DNA of 64,000 nucleotides from Puccinia triticina. Lineage: Eukaryota; Basidiomycota; Pucciniomycetes; Pucciniales; Pucciniaceae. The position numbers and the translations under genes were made by a program. Below the pieces are notes generated by a model. That model was given only the letters and a program-made list of their open reading frames with translations, did not search any database and had not been told where the DNA came from. Positions 11,426-24,410 of this stretch are shown one piece after another (positions within the stretch are counted from its first letter, which is position 1; every line of letters starts with the position of its first letter). Location of the stretch: NCBI RefSeq assembly GCF_026914185.1, contig NC_070561.1, forward strand, positions 5,952,001-6,016,000, read 5' to 3'.

Positions 11426-12803
11426 CGGTATTATCAAGATTCTGAGTCTATTTTTTTTATCCTGTATGAGTTTCCGTAGTACCTGATCCGTTCCAAGTTT
11501 TTTGATCACTGTTTGAGCTTCTTTTCCCAATGCCCTTTGCGCATACTTCCAAGTCATCTTCACACATCTTTTCTAAGCATTTCCCCCCCCCCCCCTTTGC
11601 CCAAAACTCAACACTGCTGAGGGGTATTTCATTCCCCCCATTCTCTCAAAATCTCCACCCACAAGCAATTTCTCTGATTCCTACAACTTTAATCCGGATC
11701 ACTCATGGGGGCAGATTACCTGCACCATCCCCTTAGCCCGCTGTTTACCACGCACAGGTAGAAGCGCCATACCGTCTTTTTCAACTGACCAAAATTAGCC
11801 TTTTTTTCTGAATTATCTCTCTGTGTGTCCATGTGCGGGTTTTGGGAATCATTCAGTTGGATGGCAGTGTTGAGGACCCTGGCAAGACAATGTGCAACTT
11901 GTTTAATTTTATTTTTGAGGCAATCAAGGAAGCTCAAGGTAGGCAATTTCTTTGAGTTTACACATGTCTCTGTGGCCTTGACGAACATCCTGGGCATGAT
12001 ATATGGGAATAAAGATGGCAGCAGAGGGTTGCACTTGTTGTCAATCAGGGTGTTCAAAAGTTGACTTGCATAAAATCTTTCAGGTTTTGAACCCGGACAC
12101 GCAGACCCACACATATGCGGAATGCCACATAAACTGTACGTCTCTCTTTCAAGCAAGTTTCAGCTGTGCTATAACCAGCTCACTCCAAATCTGACAATGC
12201 ATGTCACTTTTGATCAAATACCGCAGTTTCTAGCAATGCTTCAGCCCACAACCCTGACTCCTTGTCAGGTGAGGCGCAACTTCAGCCCAAACCCTGACTT
12301 TGTCAGTGAGAAGGGTGTCTTGTTCAAATGAGCTCTTTTACCTGTAAGCACAGAGAACTCAGTCTATAAAAGACAAGCTTCCGTCGGCCAAATCTAATTT
12401 TTCATCTGCTCTCTGCCTCACGTAAACAGATCAATAATAGCCTGCATTTTCCCTTTCTTCATTGCACCAATCTAATCATCCAAGTACATAACCAAAATCT
12501 ACTCTTACCGTTAATTCTGACATAACTCTGTTCTTCCATTGTACTTAAAATCCTTTCATTGTCTCTCTTGCGTTTCCCGATTACATTAACTCATTTTCTA
12601 ATTCTCATCTCTTGCGCTTTGAGTACTTCCATTTTCTATTTCTCTCAAATTGCGCTTGACTCAATTGTTCCGCACAAAATCCTTATTGTCATCACCCTTG
12701 CTCTTAGGTAAGAGCAATTGCTGTTCCAGTCACTTTCCTCAAAGTTTCCTCATTCAGAGTTCTAATGGAATAAATCTTAGTTTGTTGAATTCTTGCAAAA
12801 TCA
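11426..12803. other. No convincing gene; one 146-codon minus-strand frame
   Basis: The longest frame (11716-12156, minus) has mixed composition and no motif I recognise. A frame also stays open on the other strand over the same bases, so coding is unproven. The rest is AT-rich, and a run of 14 C lies at about 11583-11596. Confidence 0.35.
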
Positions 12804-13611
12804 TCCAAGTTTATTAAATTCACAAAAACACAGCAAAAAAGATCTAAGTTTTGGCGTGCAGCCACATGGTGGCCACTGTTGAATAGATTACCCCCAAACA
12901 CCATGTAGACTCTCCAGCTTGTGACAGTGCAACAAGCAAAAAAGAGCCAGCATTTTTTAAAATCAAGCAGGGGCCTATCCAAGCAAAGTAGGGGGCCTGC
13001 AGGGAGGAGCCAGGACGAAACCGGAACCCCTGGGGAGAACTTGACTGCAGGCCTCCCCTTTATTTATACATAGTCTGCTTGAACCCTAATTTTGCACAGC
13101 CGCCTCTAGCACCACGCCCACCATGGCCTCACCAACGCACCTTACCAACGCAACACCGCCCAAGCCTCCCAAGCCAGAAACCCTTGGACAGACAGCTCAT
13201 CAAACCGCACACTACATATTTCCATTTGAGTAGGCTGGCTCTTCTCGTTGCTTCTCCCAAGCCACAGGCGCAAAAAATCAACAAGGTTATCCCTAGGTCC
13301 GTGAACCCTTGTGGTTTCAATTCACTAGCTACCAAGCCACCTTCAACCCACAAAAGCCCAGATGATGCCAGCCAGCCAACAATCCACATTGTAACCTTGG
13401 AGGACTGCTTCAAGCACATGCCCCGCCGGACAGAAAGTGCTTGATGATTTACCCGTGGCCAAAACGGCTGCGCTATGCCAACCTTGGGGCCTTGGGGCCG
13501 CCCTACTCGCTCCACAACCATTCCTGCGGCGCCTGTATTTACTTTCCCGCCTGACCCTTGGCCTCCGACAAGCCCCCCTCAACCGTCCCCCTTGTCACTT
13601 TCTGAGATAGT

Positions 13612-14210
13612 ATGGCGGATCAACAAGCAAGCCAACCTCCTCCACCCCCTTGGGTCCCCCAGAACCCGCAGACCCATGATCAGCTACAGCTTGCTCCACC
13701 CTGCAACAACGGCGACTCTGCAAGGATCACAAAAGCCTCCCTGAACATCAGCTTAGGGAAAACTATCAACCAGTACATCTTGAACCTCCACCTCGAGCAC
13801 TGGACTGATGAGGTGGACATCTTCAAAAGGCCCTACCCCAAAACCTGGTACACCTTTGAAAATTATATGACAGCCTTCATCCGCATCAGTACTGTGGCCG
13901 ATCTCGACCGGATGCCAATCTTTTTTAGTGTGGGCAAGCAATTCTCTCTCAATGAGAGGATTTTTTTCTTCATCATTGTTACTGATGATCTATCTTCATA
14001 CAGGCTTTGATGCCTGGAAGCACATGAGCAAGGATATTTCCCAGTATGGCAAGAAGCTGCTCACGGCGTTTTTTGGCCGATGTGCGGCAGACATCAGTCA
14101 TTTTTTGAAGGGCCATTGTCAAGGGCGACTGATCTCTGTGCTGAGTGGGGGGTACTGCGAGAGGGTGTTGATGGGCAGCAGTCTGGCTACCTGCTGGGGC
14201 TGATGAAATA
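13612..14210 (+). CDS. Unknown protein fragment, possible Helitron cargo
   Basis: One frame starts MADQQASQPPPPPWVPQNP and continues with a more ordinary stretch (HLEHWTDEVDIFKRP, TFENYMTAFIRIS). A second frame (from about 14010) continues with FDAWKHMSKDISQYGKKLL. A splice acceptor (CATACAG at about 14001-14007) could join them. I do not recognise the product. It lies downstream of a TATA-like site inside Helitron 1 and may be a captured or element-borne gene remnant. There is no evidence that it is expressed. Confidence 0.3.
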
Positions 14211-16465
14211 GTTGGAGGGGGAGGAGCGGCCGGGCGCGCTGGACAGCTGAACCGGCGCTGTGCAAGGGGGCCAAGCAACCAGGGCGATGGGATGGCCAGG
14301 AACTGGATGCTGCCAAAGCAAGCTGGTTGGCGGAGACCCGGCGTATCTTTGAGGCCTTCAATAGCTTTGGCCAGGCCCCAGAACACACTCAAGAACATTG
14401 CCTGACGGGAACAGAAGCAGCTTCTATTCCAGCAGAGCCTTGACCCTTGGCCTCCTCTCCGCCAGTTCACCCAACGTGCCCTGACGCGGCCAACCCAATG
14501 CCGGCGCCTCCAAACCCCAGCCCCACCCTGTCTCTCCGCCGCGCCAATGATGGGCCCAGCTTAGACGCTACCGGCCCCGCTCAATCAATCAACAGCCTGT
14601 TCTCCAACCTCCAGCTCGGCCGCTCCTACCCCTCCTCCACTCCACCAATTTGTCTCCTCCTCTTCTGCTGCTTTTGCTGCCCAAAACCAGCATAGACCGT
14701 TGTCAAAGGTCAAGGTTGTCTGGAAGGCCAGCGGCATCTTTGGCCCCTTTGACATCCATGAAACTCCTGACCAGGCTGACCAGCCCAAGCAATGCAACAT
14801 GTGCATAATCAAGCAATTTCCTCCCTGCACTAATTCCTTAAAAATGTCTCTTGCACCGTCTCTTTCTATTTTATTTTGGAATAAACACAGATGGAAATGC
14901 TGTTACTCTTATTGTTCATGCTGTTTCTGTTGCTGTTACTTTCATTGCTGCTGTTGTTCTTCATTGTGATGCCTTTTTTTGGTCCACTTTGCTTTCTTTT
15001 AGTCTTTTTTTGGGCTGGGTGGGGGAAGAGACTAATGTAATTCTTCCCCTAGCTGTGTGTGTGGTTGATGAGTTTCATATGTATCTAGCTGTTGCATTGT
15101 GTTTGAAGGAAATATTCTTCACCCATCACAACCTCAGGAGGTGTGTCTGACTGCATGTTTGGCTACATCTGGCTGTGTCAAATCAGAATGCATGGAGACA
15201 TGAGTCTTCCAGAGCTTATGCAGCAATTAAATCTGCTGTTTCTTCTGTTTCTGTTCCTTTTGAGATCTTGAAAGTTGAGAGGCTTGTTCAAACCCATTTC
15301 TAATGAAACTAATTTCACCCGCAATGTATCCTGTTGCCTTGGTGAGATTCACATGCAGTAAAACATTTGCACTTTGACTGAAACAATGCAAGTGGAAAGC
15401 ACCAGGAGAAAAAATCTACAAACTACCAGTGTTGAAATGCAGAACTTCACATGCTGAAAGCTTATTTCAACCAAGCTTGAATGGACAGTCACTGTGCATG
15501 AAGGGGTATGATATAATCATGTGGGGTGACAAAGGCAGCAACACTGCAACTGCTACACTCTACTACAAAAAGCAGCCAAATGGCATAAAGTGGCGGGGCC
15601 GCACTATTCCTGACACCATTTACAACAGCAATAGGGTCCAAATTTTATTTTTAGCACCAGAAAAGTGGAAGTATCACTACTGTGTTTTGTCCCACTTTCA
15701 CTAAAAAATAGTGCTGCAAAATTGATATAGCAGCCAGAGCCACTTTTGACTGCTTTTAGCGGCTTTTTGCTGAAATAATGTGGATTTTGCAGTTTACCGC
15801 TACACTTTGGCCTGGTGTATTAGATTTTTTCTTTGGTTTAAGTGACTTTTCACTGAGAATAGCGCAAATAGGGCACTGTGCTGCAGCGCTATTGGCCACC
15901 AAGTCTGTCCTTACTGAGAATGGTTTCCAGAGCTCAGAGCACCCCTGCAATTTTGTGCACTAAACAGAAAGGATCAGCAGAAATTGCCACTTGTTAGCAC
16001 TCAGTGCAGCATTTTTTCCTCTACTTGAGTGCTCAGCCTGTTTAGCGACCAAAGATAATTTTTTCAGGGGTTTTGACAGCTTTGATCTAGCGCTCAGCAG
16101 GGCAGTTTTCAGTTATTTCAGTAGTAATTTTAGTGAGAGACTGCTAGGGGCCGCTGAAATCTGACCTAAAAATCTATCACTATTTTCTCTCAGAAAAATC
16201 AGCAAAAAAGTGTAGCAATAAAAGCACTAGAAAAGCAGGCCTAATCCCCCTGTGCTTTTTCTTCAGCTGTGTGTAATGCAGTTCTTGTGGTGTTGATAGA
16301 AGCTGCACTGGAGTAGGCCGCTTGTCAACTGCTGGCAGTTTCTTGAGTTGTTCTTCTGGTGAAGGCGGATGCACAGAAATGAGGAGTGAGGAGAAATAGG
16401 ACCAACTATTCTTACTAAATCCATACCAGCAAAGGTTAGTTATGTTACTTTGTGTTATCCACACA

Positions 16466-16819
16466 ATTTGGGTAATGTAACTACCCTTGTTACCTGGGGC
16501 TCCCTGTCAGTTTACTAATAACAGGGTCACTTTAAGGCCCGCAAGTAATATAACGGGCCTCAAAGAGGAGGCCTGTTCTTGCTTTATCCCCTGGGCAAGG
16601 CAATAACGGGCCATTAAAGGCTGTTTAGCCTCAATACTTGCCCGCTCTCAGGGGCCCTGCGTGACCTGATAATGTAACAAACATAAAAAGAAGGGCTTTC
16701 CTGTGGTGCAATGATGTAATTGCACAACTGTTACGCGTAACACACAGATAACCACAAAAATTCTGTTACATTACCATTATCTACATGTTAAACGTACGTA
16801 GTGTAACTACCCTTTGTTG
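16466..16819. mobile_element. hAT-like MITE, copy C (354 bp)
   Basis: Terminal inverted repeats of the type TTGGGTAATGTAAC / GTAACTACCCTTTGTTG bound it. It is flanked by TCCACACA (16458-16465) and TCCATACA (16820-16827), an 8-bp target duplication with one difference. It belongs to the same family as 37482-37635 plus 47471-47692 and as 47851-48260. It has no coding capacity. The 8-bp duplication points to a hAT-type transposase acting in trans. Confidence 0.75.
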
Positions 16820-17284
16820 TCCATACAGAAAAATGCAGAGATCCCATTATGTGACCAGATAGCCTCAGCATTCAATAACACTAACAATATACATCATTTT
16901 TCAAGACAACTAATCTATGCTGTAATGGTTATATGTTAAGCCCCTTCAAGTGCTGCGGTGTAGCCGCCTTGATCTCTAGTAACACCATAAAATCATAAAA
17001 TTCTGACCTGAAAAAATATGTACCACCCAAACACTCAAATTACAGCAACATTTCTAGAATCCAAGTATATTAAAGCCTCTGAATCATGAAACAAAACTTC
17101 AAGGGTTTCCCCTACACATAGCAAAAAGTCACAAAACAATAGATTAAAACATCAAGGGTTCTCCCTCAAAGTTATAGACAAATACAACAACAAAAAAATC
17201 ATGGGGTTTCCCCTTTTTGCCAATAAAAAAAAATAAGAAGTCACACCACAAACACACAAAACCACAATATAAAAGCAAAATAGA

Positions 17285-17536
17285 GCCTGCCACCCAACAC
17301 CAGTAAACTGATGCACCATGGCCCACCATCCATCCCTGTCTAGCAGGGTTAAAAAATGGTGAGAGGATGACCCCCAGCGCGCCGCATTGAAGGCATTATG
17401 CAAAGGGGGGCCTCCGAGTAGAGCCCCTCAAACTGCGCAAGTGCAACAGCGGAGGGGATGGGGATGAACTGCACGCTGGAGGTACAGCGGCAGAGGACAC
17501 CCTGGGGAACAATCACACCCAAGACGACCTCATTAT
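17285..17536 (+). promoter_or_regulatory. Conserved Helitron 5' module (copy in Helitron 2)
   Basis: In order it holds CATCCCTGTCTAGCAGGG, a GGGGGGCC tract, ACTGCGCAAGTGCAACAGC and, about 90 bp on, a TATA-like site (ATTATATAG). The same order occurs in Helitrons 3 and 4 and, diverged, in Helitron 5 just upstream of its genes. That fits a shared promoter or a replication-linked module; its function is inferred. Confidence 0.5.
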
Positions 17537-18004
17537 ATAGCCATCATTTGGCCCAATCCACCAGCAATTTAGCACTGCCCCCTACGCTATGGCCTTGTCA
17601 ACAACAATCAATGCCACACCACTACAGGTAACTGTAGCCTCAACCCCTCTCAACCCGCAACTGAGTGGCACTGAATACAGCTTCTTCCCCTTCCTGTCTG
17701 ACCAACCCATTTCAGCCCCCTTGTTGAGCGGCCAGACAAGTCTCAGGCTATGTAGGAGTAGGGCCGGGGGGGAAGCCCCACCAGTCCCACATGGACCTTC
17801 CCCTTAGTGCCTGCGACGCCAAACTCTGCCCTTCCAAAGCCTGTGCCTACCAACCCCCATCACTGCACTCCAAAGCCTGCCCCGAGCTGTCCGAGCCGCC
17901 CGTCACACACGCTACTCCGGCTCATCTACACCCTCCTCACCCTGACCTCGCGTTCCCTCCAGCTCCGCATCCTTGCCCTGGCCATTGGCGCTACCTTGTG
18001 ACTC

Positions 18005-18475
18005 TGCGGCTAGCAGACAGACTGTCTCTTGCTTGCCGGCCTTGGTTATCTGCGTGTCTTTGACGCCCTTGGCAACACACATGCCCTCCTCTTTGACTTC
18101 CCTCCGGACAACTGGTCGGACAGGCTTTGGGACGCCCTGGGAACTAACCCTGTGTCTCCGCGGCCAGAAGACCGACTGTCTCTTGCTTGCTGGCCTTGGT
18201 TATCTGCTCTTCTTTGACGCCCTTGGCGCCGCACATGCCCTCCTCCTTGACTTCCCCCCGGACGACTGGTTGAACCGGCTTTGGGACGCCCTGGGCACTA
18301 AACCTGTGGCTCCACGGCCAGCAGACCAACTGTCTCTTGCTTGCCGGCCTCAGTTATCTTCTTGTCTTCAACGCCCTTGGCGCCACACATGCTCTCTTCT
18401 TCAACCCTCATCCAGACAACGGCTCTGAGATGCCCTGGGCACTAAGGACGGCGGCTCCACCATCTGCTTGCCCTT
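18005..18475 (+). repeat. Three tandem copies of a 154-bp unit
   Basis: The word CTGTCTCTTGCTTGC recurs at 18022, 18176 and 18330, exactly 154 bp apart, and long stretches between these points are nearly identical. A frame through each unit reads like FDALGNTHALLFDFP and LWDALGTNP, but 154 is not a multiple of three, so the copies cannot be read as one protein. This looks like a coding fragment duplicated after capture by Helitron 2. Confidence 0.85.
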
Positions 18476-18876
18476 CAGGTACGTCCGTTCCCTCCCTTCC
18501 TCTGCTTTACTGTGACCCGACACTTCCTCCTGGGTTGCATCTCCAGACGGGCTTGACTGGCCACACTCTGCATCTTCTCTCAGGCCAGAACCACTATTAG
18601 TCCAAGCAACAAGTCGGGCAACAAACAATGGGGTTGAAGGGCCCAGCTTACTCTCAAAGCTCTGCCATATGTTGTTGTCCTCCCCCCATTGCCGTCCGCT
18701 CTCCTCCATCTCTTTGCACCTGCTCATGTTGGCCGCAGCGGCTTTGACACCACCGAACTTGCCATCTCTTACAGCTTCATCATCAAACAACTCCACATGC
18801 CCAACCACCAGAAAGCCATCCTCTTTGTCACCGTCTTAGGCTCTCTCCATGGACCTGGTGCTTGGCTACATCTAAT

Positions 18877-19079
18877 AGGGGGGTTCACAATAGGATAAAA
18901 ACAAAACTTGAGAGCTAATTTTAAGGCCTTTATTAACATTTTTTTAAAAAATGAGGAGGTTGCTCTTATTCTCAGGGGACACCCAGTCCTGCACATCTTG
19001 CCAGATTTTTAAAAATTGGTTGATAAAGGCCTTAAAATTGACTCTAAAATTTTATTTTTATCCTATTGTGAACCCCCCT
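18877..19079. mobile_element. Palindromic MITE (203 bp), TIR AGGGGGGTTCACAATAGG
   Basis: AGGGGGGTTCACAATAGG at the left end is the exact complement of CCTATTGTGAACCCCCCT at the right end. The inner sequence (AAGGCCTTTATTAAC / GATAAAGGCCTTAAAATT) is also complementary. It is flanked by AAT on both sides (18874-18876, 19080-19082), a 3-bp target duplication. It lies inside Helitron 2 and has no coding capacity. Confidence 0.85.
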
Positions 19080-19745
19080 AATGCGCCCTCCTGGCCATAA
19101 TTAATGCAAGACGTGAATTTGTATTTTATTAAAATTGATTTGCCTGCACAGACGGATACAGGTGATTAATTAGCCTATACAGGTTAAACAAAACCAGATA
19201 TCTGAAAAGTGTGAGGAAGATGATTTTCAGTGCCTTAGCCAGCCCTGATAGGATTTTCAGCCGTAAAGGCTGGCTAGCCTGTCAAGAGGAATGATGATTA
19301 GAAGAGTTAAAAATGAGCACTGGTTTCTGTGGATGAAAAAATAATTGACAGGGGGATGACATCCCTGCAGCGGTGAAGCCGCCTTGGCCTCTAGTGGTAC
19401 ATATGAAATCATCACTTGAAAGTTTTATGATTTTATGATTTTATGCATTGAAAATTTTATGATTTTAACTTTGAACACCTTAAATCACTGTTGGGTTAAG
19501 GCCAGGAGGCGTAGCTGACAGCCTGCTGGCTCCCAGGACAACTGAAGAGGATCTCACCCACCCAGGACTCTGGGGCCAACATGGCTGACAAGCCTGGGCC
19601 TGTGGAAACAGCTGCACCTATCCTCAACCAAAACTCATGGCATGCTAGACCACCACACCTGCCATGGCTCAGCTTGATGAGCTTCCTATGCCCGGCCCCT
19701 TGGCCACCCATCTCTGTGTTGCCTCACTGCCAGCATATTTGGCTG

Positions 19746-19912
19746 GGTTGGAGTCATCCCAGTTTAACTGGGATGCACTCAACCAATTTAAACTTGGTTG
19801 ATCTCAACCAATTTAATATAAACCCAAGGGGGGTACCTTGGATTTATATTTCATCAGTTCAGATCACCCAAGTTTAAATTGGTTAAGTGCATCCCAGTTT
19901 AACTGGGATAGC
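19746..19912. repeat. Inverted repeat, arms of about 50 bp
   Basis: CATCCCAGTTTAACTGGGAT followed by CAACCAATTTAAACTTGG is mirrored by CCAAGTTTAAATTGGTTAA and CATCCCAGTTTAACTGGGAT. The outer 20-mer is itself a palindrome (TCCCAGTTTAACTGGGA). It may be a small MITE. No target duplication was established. Confidence 0.8.
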
Positions 19913-20569
19913 CTCAACCCATCCAATTGTGCTGGCAGTGCCTTCTCCACACCCACACTTTCCTCTGACCTTCTCCTCCACATTAAAAAAGCTGATGTAT
20001 GTCTACCCCTTCCTATTTCCTCTCTGTGAAGGCCTGGGTTGTTTATCCTATGCAAGCGCATTCCCAACCCACAGGGCAGCATCTCTTTAAACAAAAGTTG
20101 GTGGCCATGTCCTCTGAGACCTCAAGTATCTCTCTCTGTCCTTGACTATTTAGGATAGAAATTTATTGACATGTTTCTCTGTGTGGTTTTTATTTGGTAA
20201 GCTTGGCCCAAAAGCAGTTTCCTGCATGATGGTAGCACACCAGAGCAGCCTGCACTGTCTGACTTCCTGTCAAAGTTCTCTCAACAGTACTTTCTTGACG
20301 CTCTACCCTACTTTGGTACTGTATGGTTCCTTCCTTGAGGAAACAAGCCAACACGTGCAATCCAATGAACCTCCTGCCAACATTGAGGAAATTTTTGAGT
20401 TCTCAAAAACACTTTTTTCTGCCCAGTATTTGTTGCGTCTTGCTTAAAATCTGCAACAACTCTCTCAACATGCCAAGATGAGTGGCCTGTGATACCAGGG
20501 GCAAATTAGCTGAATCCTTCAAGTGATATTGTATCTGATTTTCATCCATCAGTACAAAAATCCTTTTGA

Positions 20570-20955
20570 AGAGATTTTCTGAATTCATTCACAAACCCTG
20601 GGTAATCTGAGGCTCCCCCGGACTTGTCCCAGGATTCTAACTCTCTGCGGACAAAATTTAGCAGCTAAAGAACATGTCAGACAAATTTACACATGTGTGC
20701 TGGTTTGTCACATTTTTCATCACTGAGCCAAGTGATGCCAACCTGAGTGCTCAGCCAAGTGATTAGGTGGACCCTTCAAAAATTGTTTATAACATTCAGC
20801 CATGTAAACAAATGATTTTTGGGGTACTCTCTGAAGTCATACACAACTCCTGATTAATATGAGGTTTTTTCCACTGGACTTTTCTCAGAACTGCAAAATT
20901 TTTGTAAAAAACTTCAGCAACTAAAGAATGTGTCACACAAACTTACACATGTATC
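20570..20955 (+). repeat. Diverged direct duplication (about 130 bp, spaced about 250 bp)
   Basis: The order 'cattcacaaaccctg', 'atctgaggct', 'cagcagctaaagaacatgtca' and 'acttacacatgt'-like words at 20582-20700 recurs with substitutions at 20838-20955. It is a local duplication in non-coding sequence. Confidence 0.6.
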
Positions 20956-23276
20956 TTTTTGTGAAACCATAATGTCTACTGGCTACTATGGCAGAGCCAC
21001 CGTGAAATAAAATATGAAAAGTAGTGTTACATATACAAGAGACATTATTACTCTTATATATGTAAAACTACGCAAAAACATTAAATACCTAAATAAATAA
21101 TTAATTACTAAGCTTTGTGTAAATAATAAGTGAAATATTATAGTAGATTCTGAATTTATGGGTAACATAACCTACGGTACCTCACTTACACGTACCCTTA
21201 AATATTATCCCTTCCTTGTGTAAACTAACTTCAAAGTTTAAGCAAGTGCATCACGTCCTGTGTGAATGAATGCACTTGCATGCTTATATATCTAAATACA
21301 TATTTTTACACCCAGTTTCAGTGACAGATTTGAGGTGTTGTGTACAGTTTAGAAGATGGCTTTATTTGTTGCGTGGCGCACCCAAGCCCGCGTGCTCTGT
21401 TGGCTAGAGCCCAAGCCCACGCGCATGGGGTACATATATGCATAATGCATAATCTAGCTTGCAAAAAAAGCGCTTGGGCTACTAGTAAGTAAGAATGGGC
21501 CATTATATGCCTCAATATCAAAATTACATGTGTTATATATCTTGTACACATGTAATTAACTACCAATTAAGATGTAATTACCATGTCATGTAATATAAAA
21601 ACATTCCAGACTAAAAAGCACACTTCTGGCGTGTGCAGGAGAGACTAGAAAGCGTCCCAGCTTCTCCCAAGCCTCACTACACGTAAATTACACCTGTAGT
21701 AAATAAGTAGAAGGGGTCAAATGAACTGGAGCATTCAATGAACGCCTCCAGAACATGTATAAAGCACTTCTTACACGTGTACAAGTGCACAATACCTGGT
21801 TCTAGTACCCTCTGTGGCACATTCCATGGAAATAAGTGTCACATTACCCCCAAACCAGCCCCTATGATGTGTTAAAGCATGTGTAAAACCACACAGAATC
21901 TCTCTAAATGGTCCTTGGCAACCCTTGTATCCAAGCCCCAAGGTTCCACAACCAACAGCGCCTTCTAGCGCAGCCAAATTGCTTCAGAATGTGCCCACAA
22001 GTGTCACCCTGTCCCCTGGGTGCCCCTGGAGGCCTGTCTAGGCTATAAAAAGGGCTCTTTTCTCTGCCCCAAAGGACATTCCCCAGCTTTAAATTACCTT
22101 ATATTAGAATTTTTACCCGCCTTCAACAGCCTCAACAGCCTGTGATTTGCCAGGTAAAAACCTACTTTTGTGATCTTTAGCCCTAATTTTCCGCCCTGAA
22201 GCTGTCCAGTGACCACCCTGCCCTCAAGATTACCCTTTCTCAGTGCCTCCAACTGCCCAAATTAACGCCTGAAGACCCTCAAGTGACTCCTGGGTCTTAT
22301 ACTAGTAGGTTCAAGCCTGTCAGCCTCGGTGATGCCAAGAACTGAGTTCTTCTAGCGACACCGGGTGATAGTATGAAAAAGGGATGTTGTTTGTTTGTTT
22401 TTATTTTGAAGAAATAAAAAAATAAAGGAAATATTTTTTAAAGGAGGGGCCTGCAAGCAGATGTTGTTTAGATCCCTCCAAGGATGACTGGGGCCTGCTA
22501 TGCAGGGGTAGTTTGGTTCCCAGGAAATAGAGGAAGAGTGCAATATATAAGAGAAGGGTTGTTACTTCCTAATAAAGAACCTTTCTCGATATCAGTGTGC
22601 ACTTGGAAGGATAACGGGCTTGAGATGAACAAAAGCCAAATGCTGAATCAATCAAAATGTGGATGAAAAGACAAGTTGAGAGAAAGTAGTTGGTTTTTTG
22701 TTTTGTATGTCTCAGCTGAGGAGAAAGAAAATGAGGAAGAACTGACCTCTTTAAATATCTCTTCTATCTCCTCAATAGCTAGTCTTTCTGTTCATCTTAG
22801 TAACTCGTTTCTATGGGGTGGTTGATGTCAATAGGTTATTACTCGCAAGATCTGATGGGGAGGATAGTATTGGGATGATAGCGAACTTGGATGGGGCGGT
22901 TATTATCAAGAAGATCCTAGTTGGGGAGGATCTCTTAGTTCTCAAAAGTCATTGGATATGTGACACCTGTCACTTAAATGTCCTTGACAGGTATGTAGCT
23001 GGCGCACCCGGGTGTATTTTATTATTCACCTGGAATATATTTCCAATAATCACTCGTTTAAGGATTAATCCAAGTATATTAAAGCCTCAGGTTTACAAAA
23101 AAAAATATTCAAGAATTCCCCCTTACAAAATGCAAAAATACAAAAAAAAAAAAAAAAAATCAAGGGTTCCCCCTTTACAAAACAAGCAATCAGAGGGCCA
23201 AAACCATCCTACAATTCCAGCAAAATACAAAAAAAAAGCACATTCTACATAAAAAATGCCAAAAAAAAACCCACTC

Positions 23277-23530
23277 CCAGCCGCCCAGCGCAGCAAGCTG
23301 ACGCACTGTGGCCCAACGCCCATCCCTGTCTAGCAGGTTTAAAAAGCTTTGGGAAGAGGACCCCAGCCCGAAAGCACAGGGGGGCCCCCAAATATCCCCT
23401 GCCAGACTGCGCAAATGCAACAGCAGTCAAGGGTGAGACAACCCTCAAGCTGGAATTATAGCCCAAGAGTTGCCTGAGGAATCAACCTGGCCTCCAACCC
23501 CCCCCCCCCCCCCTACTTATACTCATCTCA
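23277..23530 (+). promoter_or_regulatory. Conserved Helitron 5' module (copy in Helitron 3)
   Basis: It holds CATCCCTGTCTAGCAGG, a GGGGGGCCCCC tract, GACTGCGCAAATGCAACAGC and a TATA-like ACTTATACTC after about 100 bp, the same order as in Helitrons 2 and 4. A run of C (about 23500-23513) lies just before the TATA-like site. Confidence 0.5.
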
Positions 23531-24410
23531 ACCCGCCGCCCAACAACTCCAGGCCACGCCCACATTCTCATAGCTTTGCCTGAAGCCACCAACACCACCT
23601 CAAACCAACACCACGCAACCCCAATCCTATGCAACTACCGCAGTATTTCCCCGCTGGGCACCTCAAACGTATGTTGAAGCTCATACATCTTTCCCCTAGG
23701 CAATACACGCAACCCACCTCAACCCTTACTGCCACCGCTAATGTAATGTAATTTTTTGTTGCAATACACTTTGTATTGGGCCGGGCATGAGCACTATGTG
23801 TTCTACAACCTTACTACTACAAGTCACGAGGTTGCAGGGTCTGTACTACAGCTACTACACTCAAGCACCTGCTAGGCCTTGTCACATGCCACCCTGTAGT
23901 GGTCTGTTTACACATGGTGTCCAATGGGCACCACAACCCTTTTGCCGGTTTGCAGACACAAAAACATGGCAAGTTGTAAACTTCAACCATCCGCTAAAGT
24001 CTGAGACATTTCCAGGTGTAGTACTTTTCATAGTGCATTCAAAGGTAACTTCTCAGCAAATGCTGAGCCTGCTTTTTGGATATAGTGAAGAACTTTCCGT
24101 ACTTTTGTTGAATACATGCGGGTGCTGAAAAGCATTTGTGGGTGTAGGTGAGTGGTATGAAAAGTGACCTCTAATCCCGTCTGGTGGCATCCGTTTCACT
24201 GCCAACTCCCCCTTCCTGCTAATATCAAACTGCATCTCAACATGTCAAATCCGTAGGTTCCCTTGAATTACTCCCTACAATGCCCCCAAAAGATCAGCAC
24301 CTAGAACTTGTTGAAGACCCACCAAGCGCCGGGGTGGACCTGGGCATGGCCACAAAGGCCCAATGACCCAGATACCAGATGCACTACCAAGCCCCACGCT
24401 TCCTCCTTTG

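Larger units (their letters stand above)
12804..16979 (+). mobile_element. Non-autonomous Helitron 1 (4176 bp)
   Basis: The 5' end reads A^TCCAAGTTTATTAAATTC, a diverged version of the TCCAAGTATATTAAAGCC start shared by the family. The 3' end is hairpin GCGGT-GTA-GCCGC, 11-12 nt, then CTAG^T. No RepHel is present. Within it lie a TATTTATA site (about 13068-13075), a proline-rich open frame (13612-14010) of unknown function, simple-sequence tracts and a complete hAT-like MITE (16466-16819). The 5' end is the least conserved of the six, so this pairing is less certain than the others. Confidence 0.72.
17060..19394 (+). mobile_element. Non-autonomous Helitron 2 (2335 bp)
   Basis: The 5' end is A^TCCAAGTATATTAAAGCC (17060). 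The 3' end is hairpin GCGGT-GAA-GCCGC, 12 nt, CTAG^T (19394). Its 5' block matches Helitrons 3 and 4: GGGTTTCCCC at about 17102, CATCCCTGTCTAGCAGG at about 17330, and CTGCGCAAGTGCAACAGC at about 17434. It starts 80 bp after the end of Helitron 1, in the same orientation. Cargo: a 154-bp tandem array and a 203-bp MITE. No replicase is present, so it would depend on RepHel from elsewhere. Confidence 0.88.
19395..23068. other. Interval between Helitrons 2 and 3: no gene seen
   Basis: This is AT-rich, with no frame I can support. It holds a palindrome at 19746-19912 and a diverged duplication at 20570-20950. A TATAAAAAGG site sits at about 22044. A similar site in Helitron 4 (TATAAAAGG, about 32917) is likewise followed by a CTC/CCC-rich leader, so both could be remnants of one LTR family, but no LTR ends were identified. 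Confidence 0.4.

Noticed and set aside
12478..12500. CATCCAAGTACATAACC as the 5' end of Helitron 1
   Set aside because: 12804 matches better (TCCAAGTTTATTAAATT) and is followed at a fitting distance by a box-like sequence and a TATA-like site.
22044..22052. TATAAAAAGG as a real gene promoter
   Set aside because: No coding frame follows within a reasonable distance; at most an LTR remnant.
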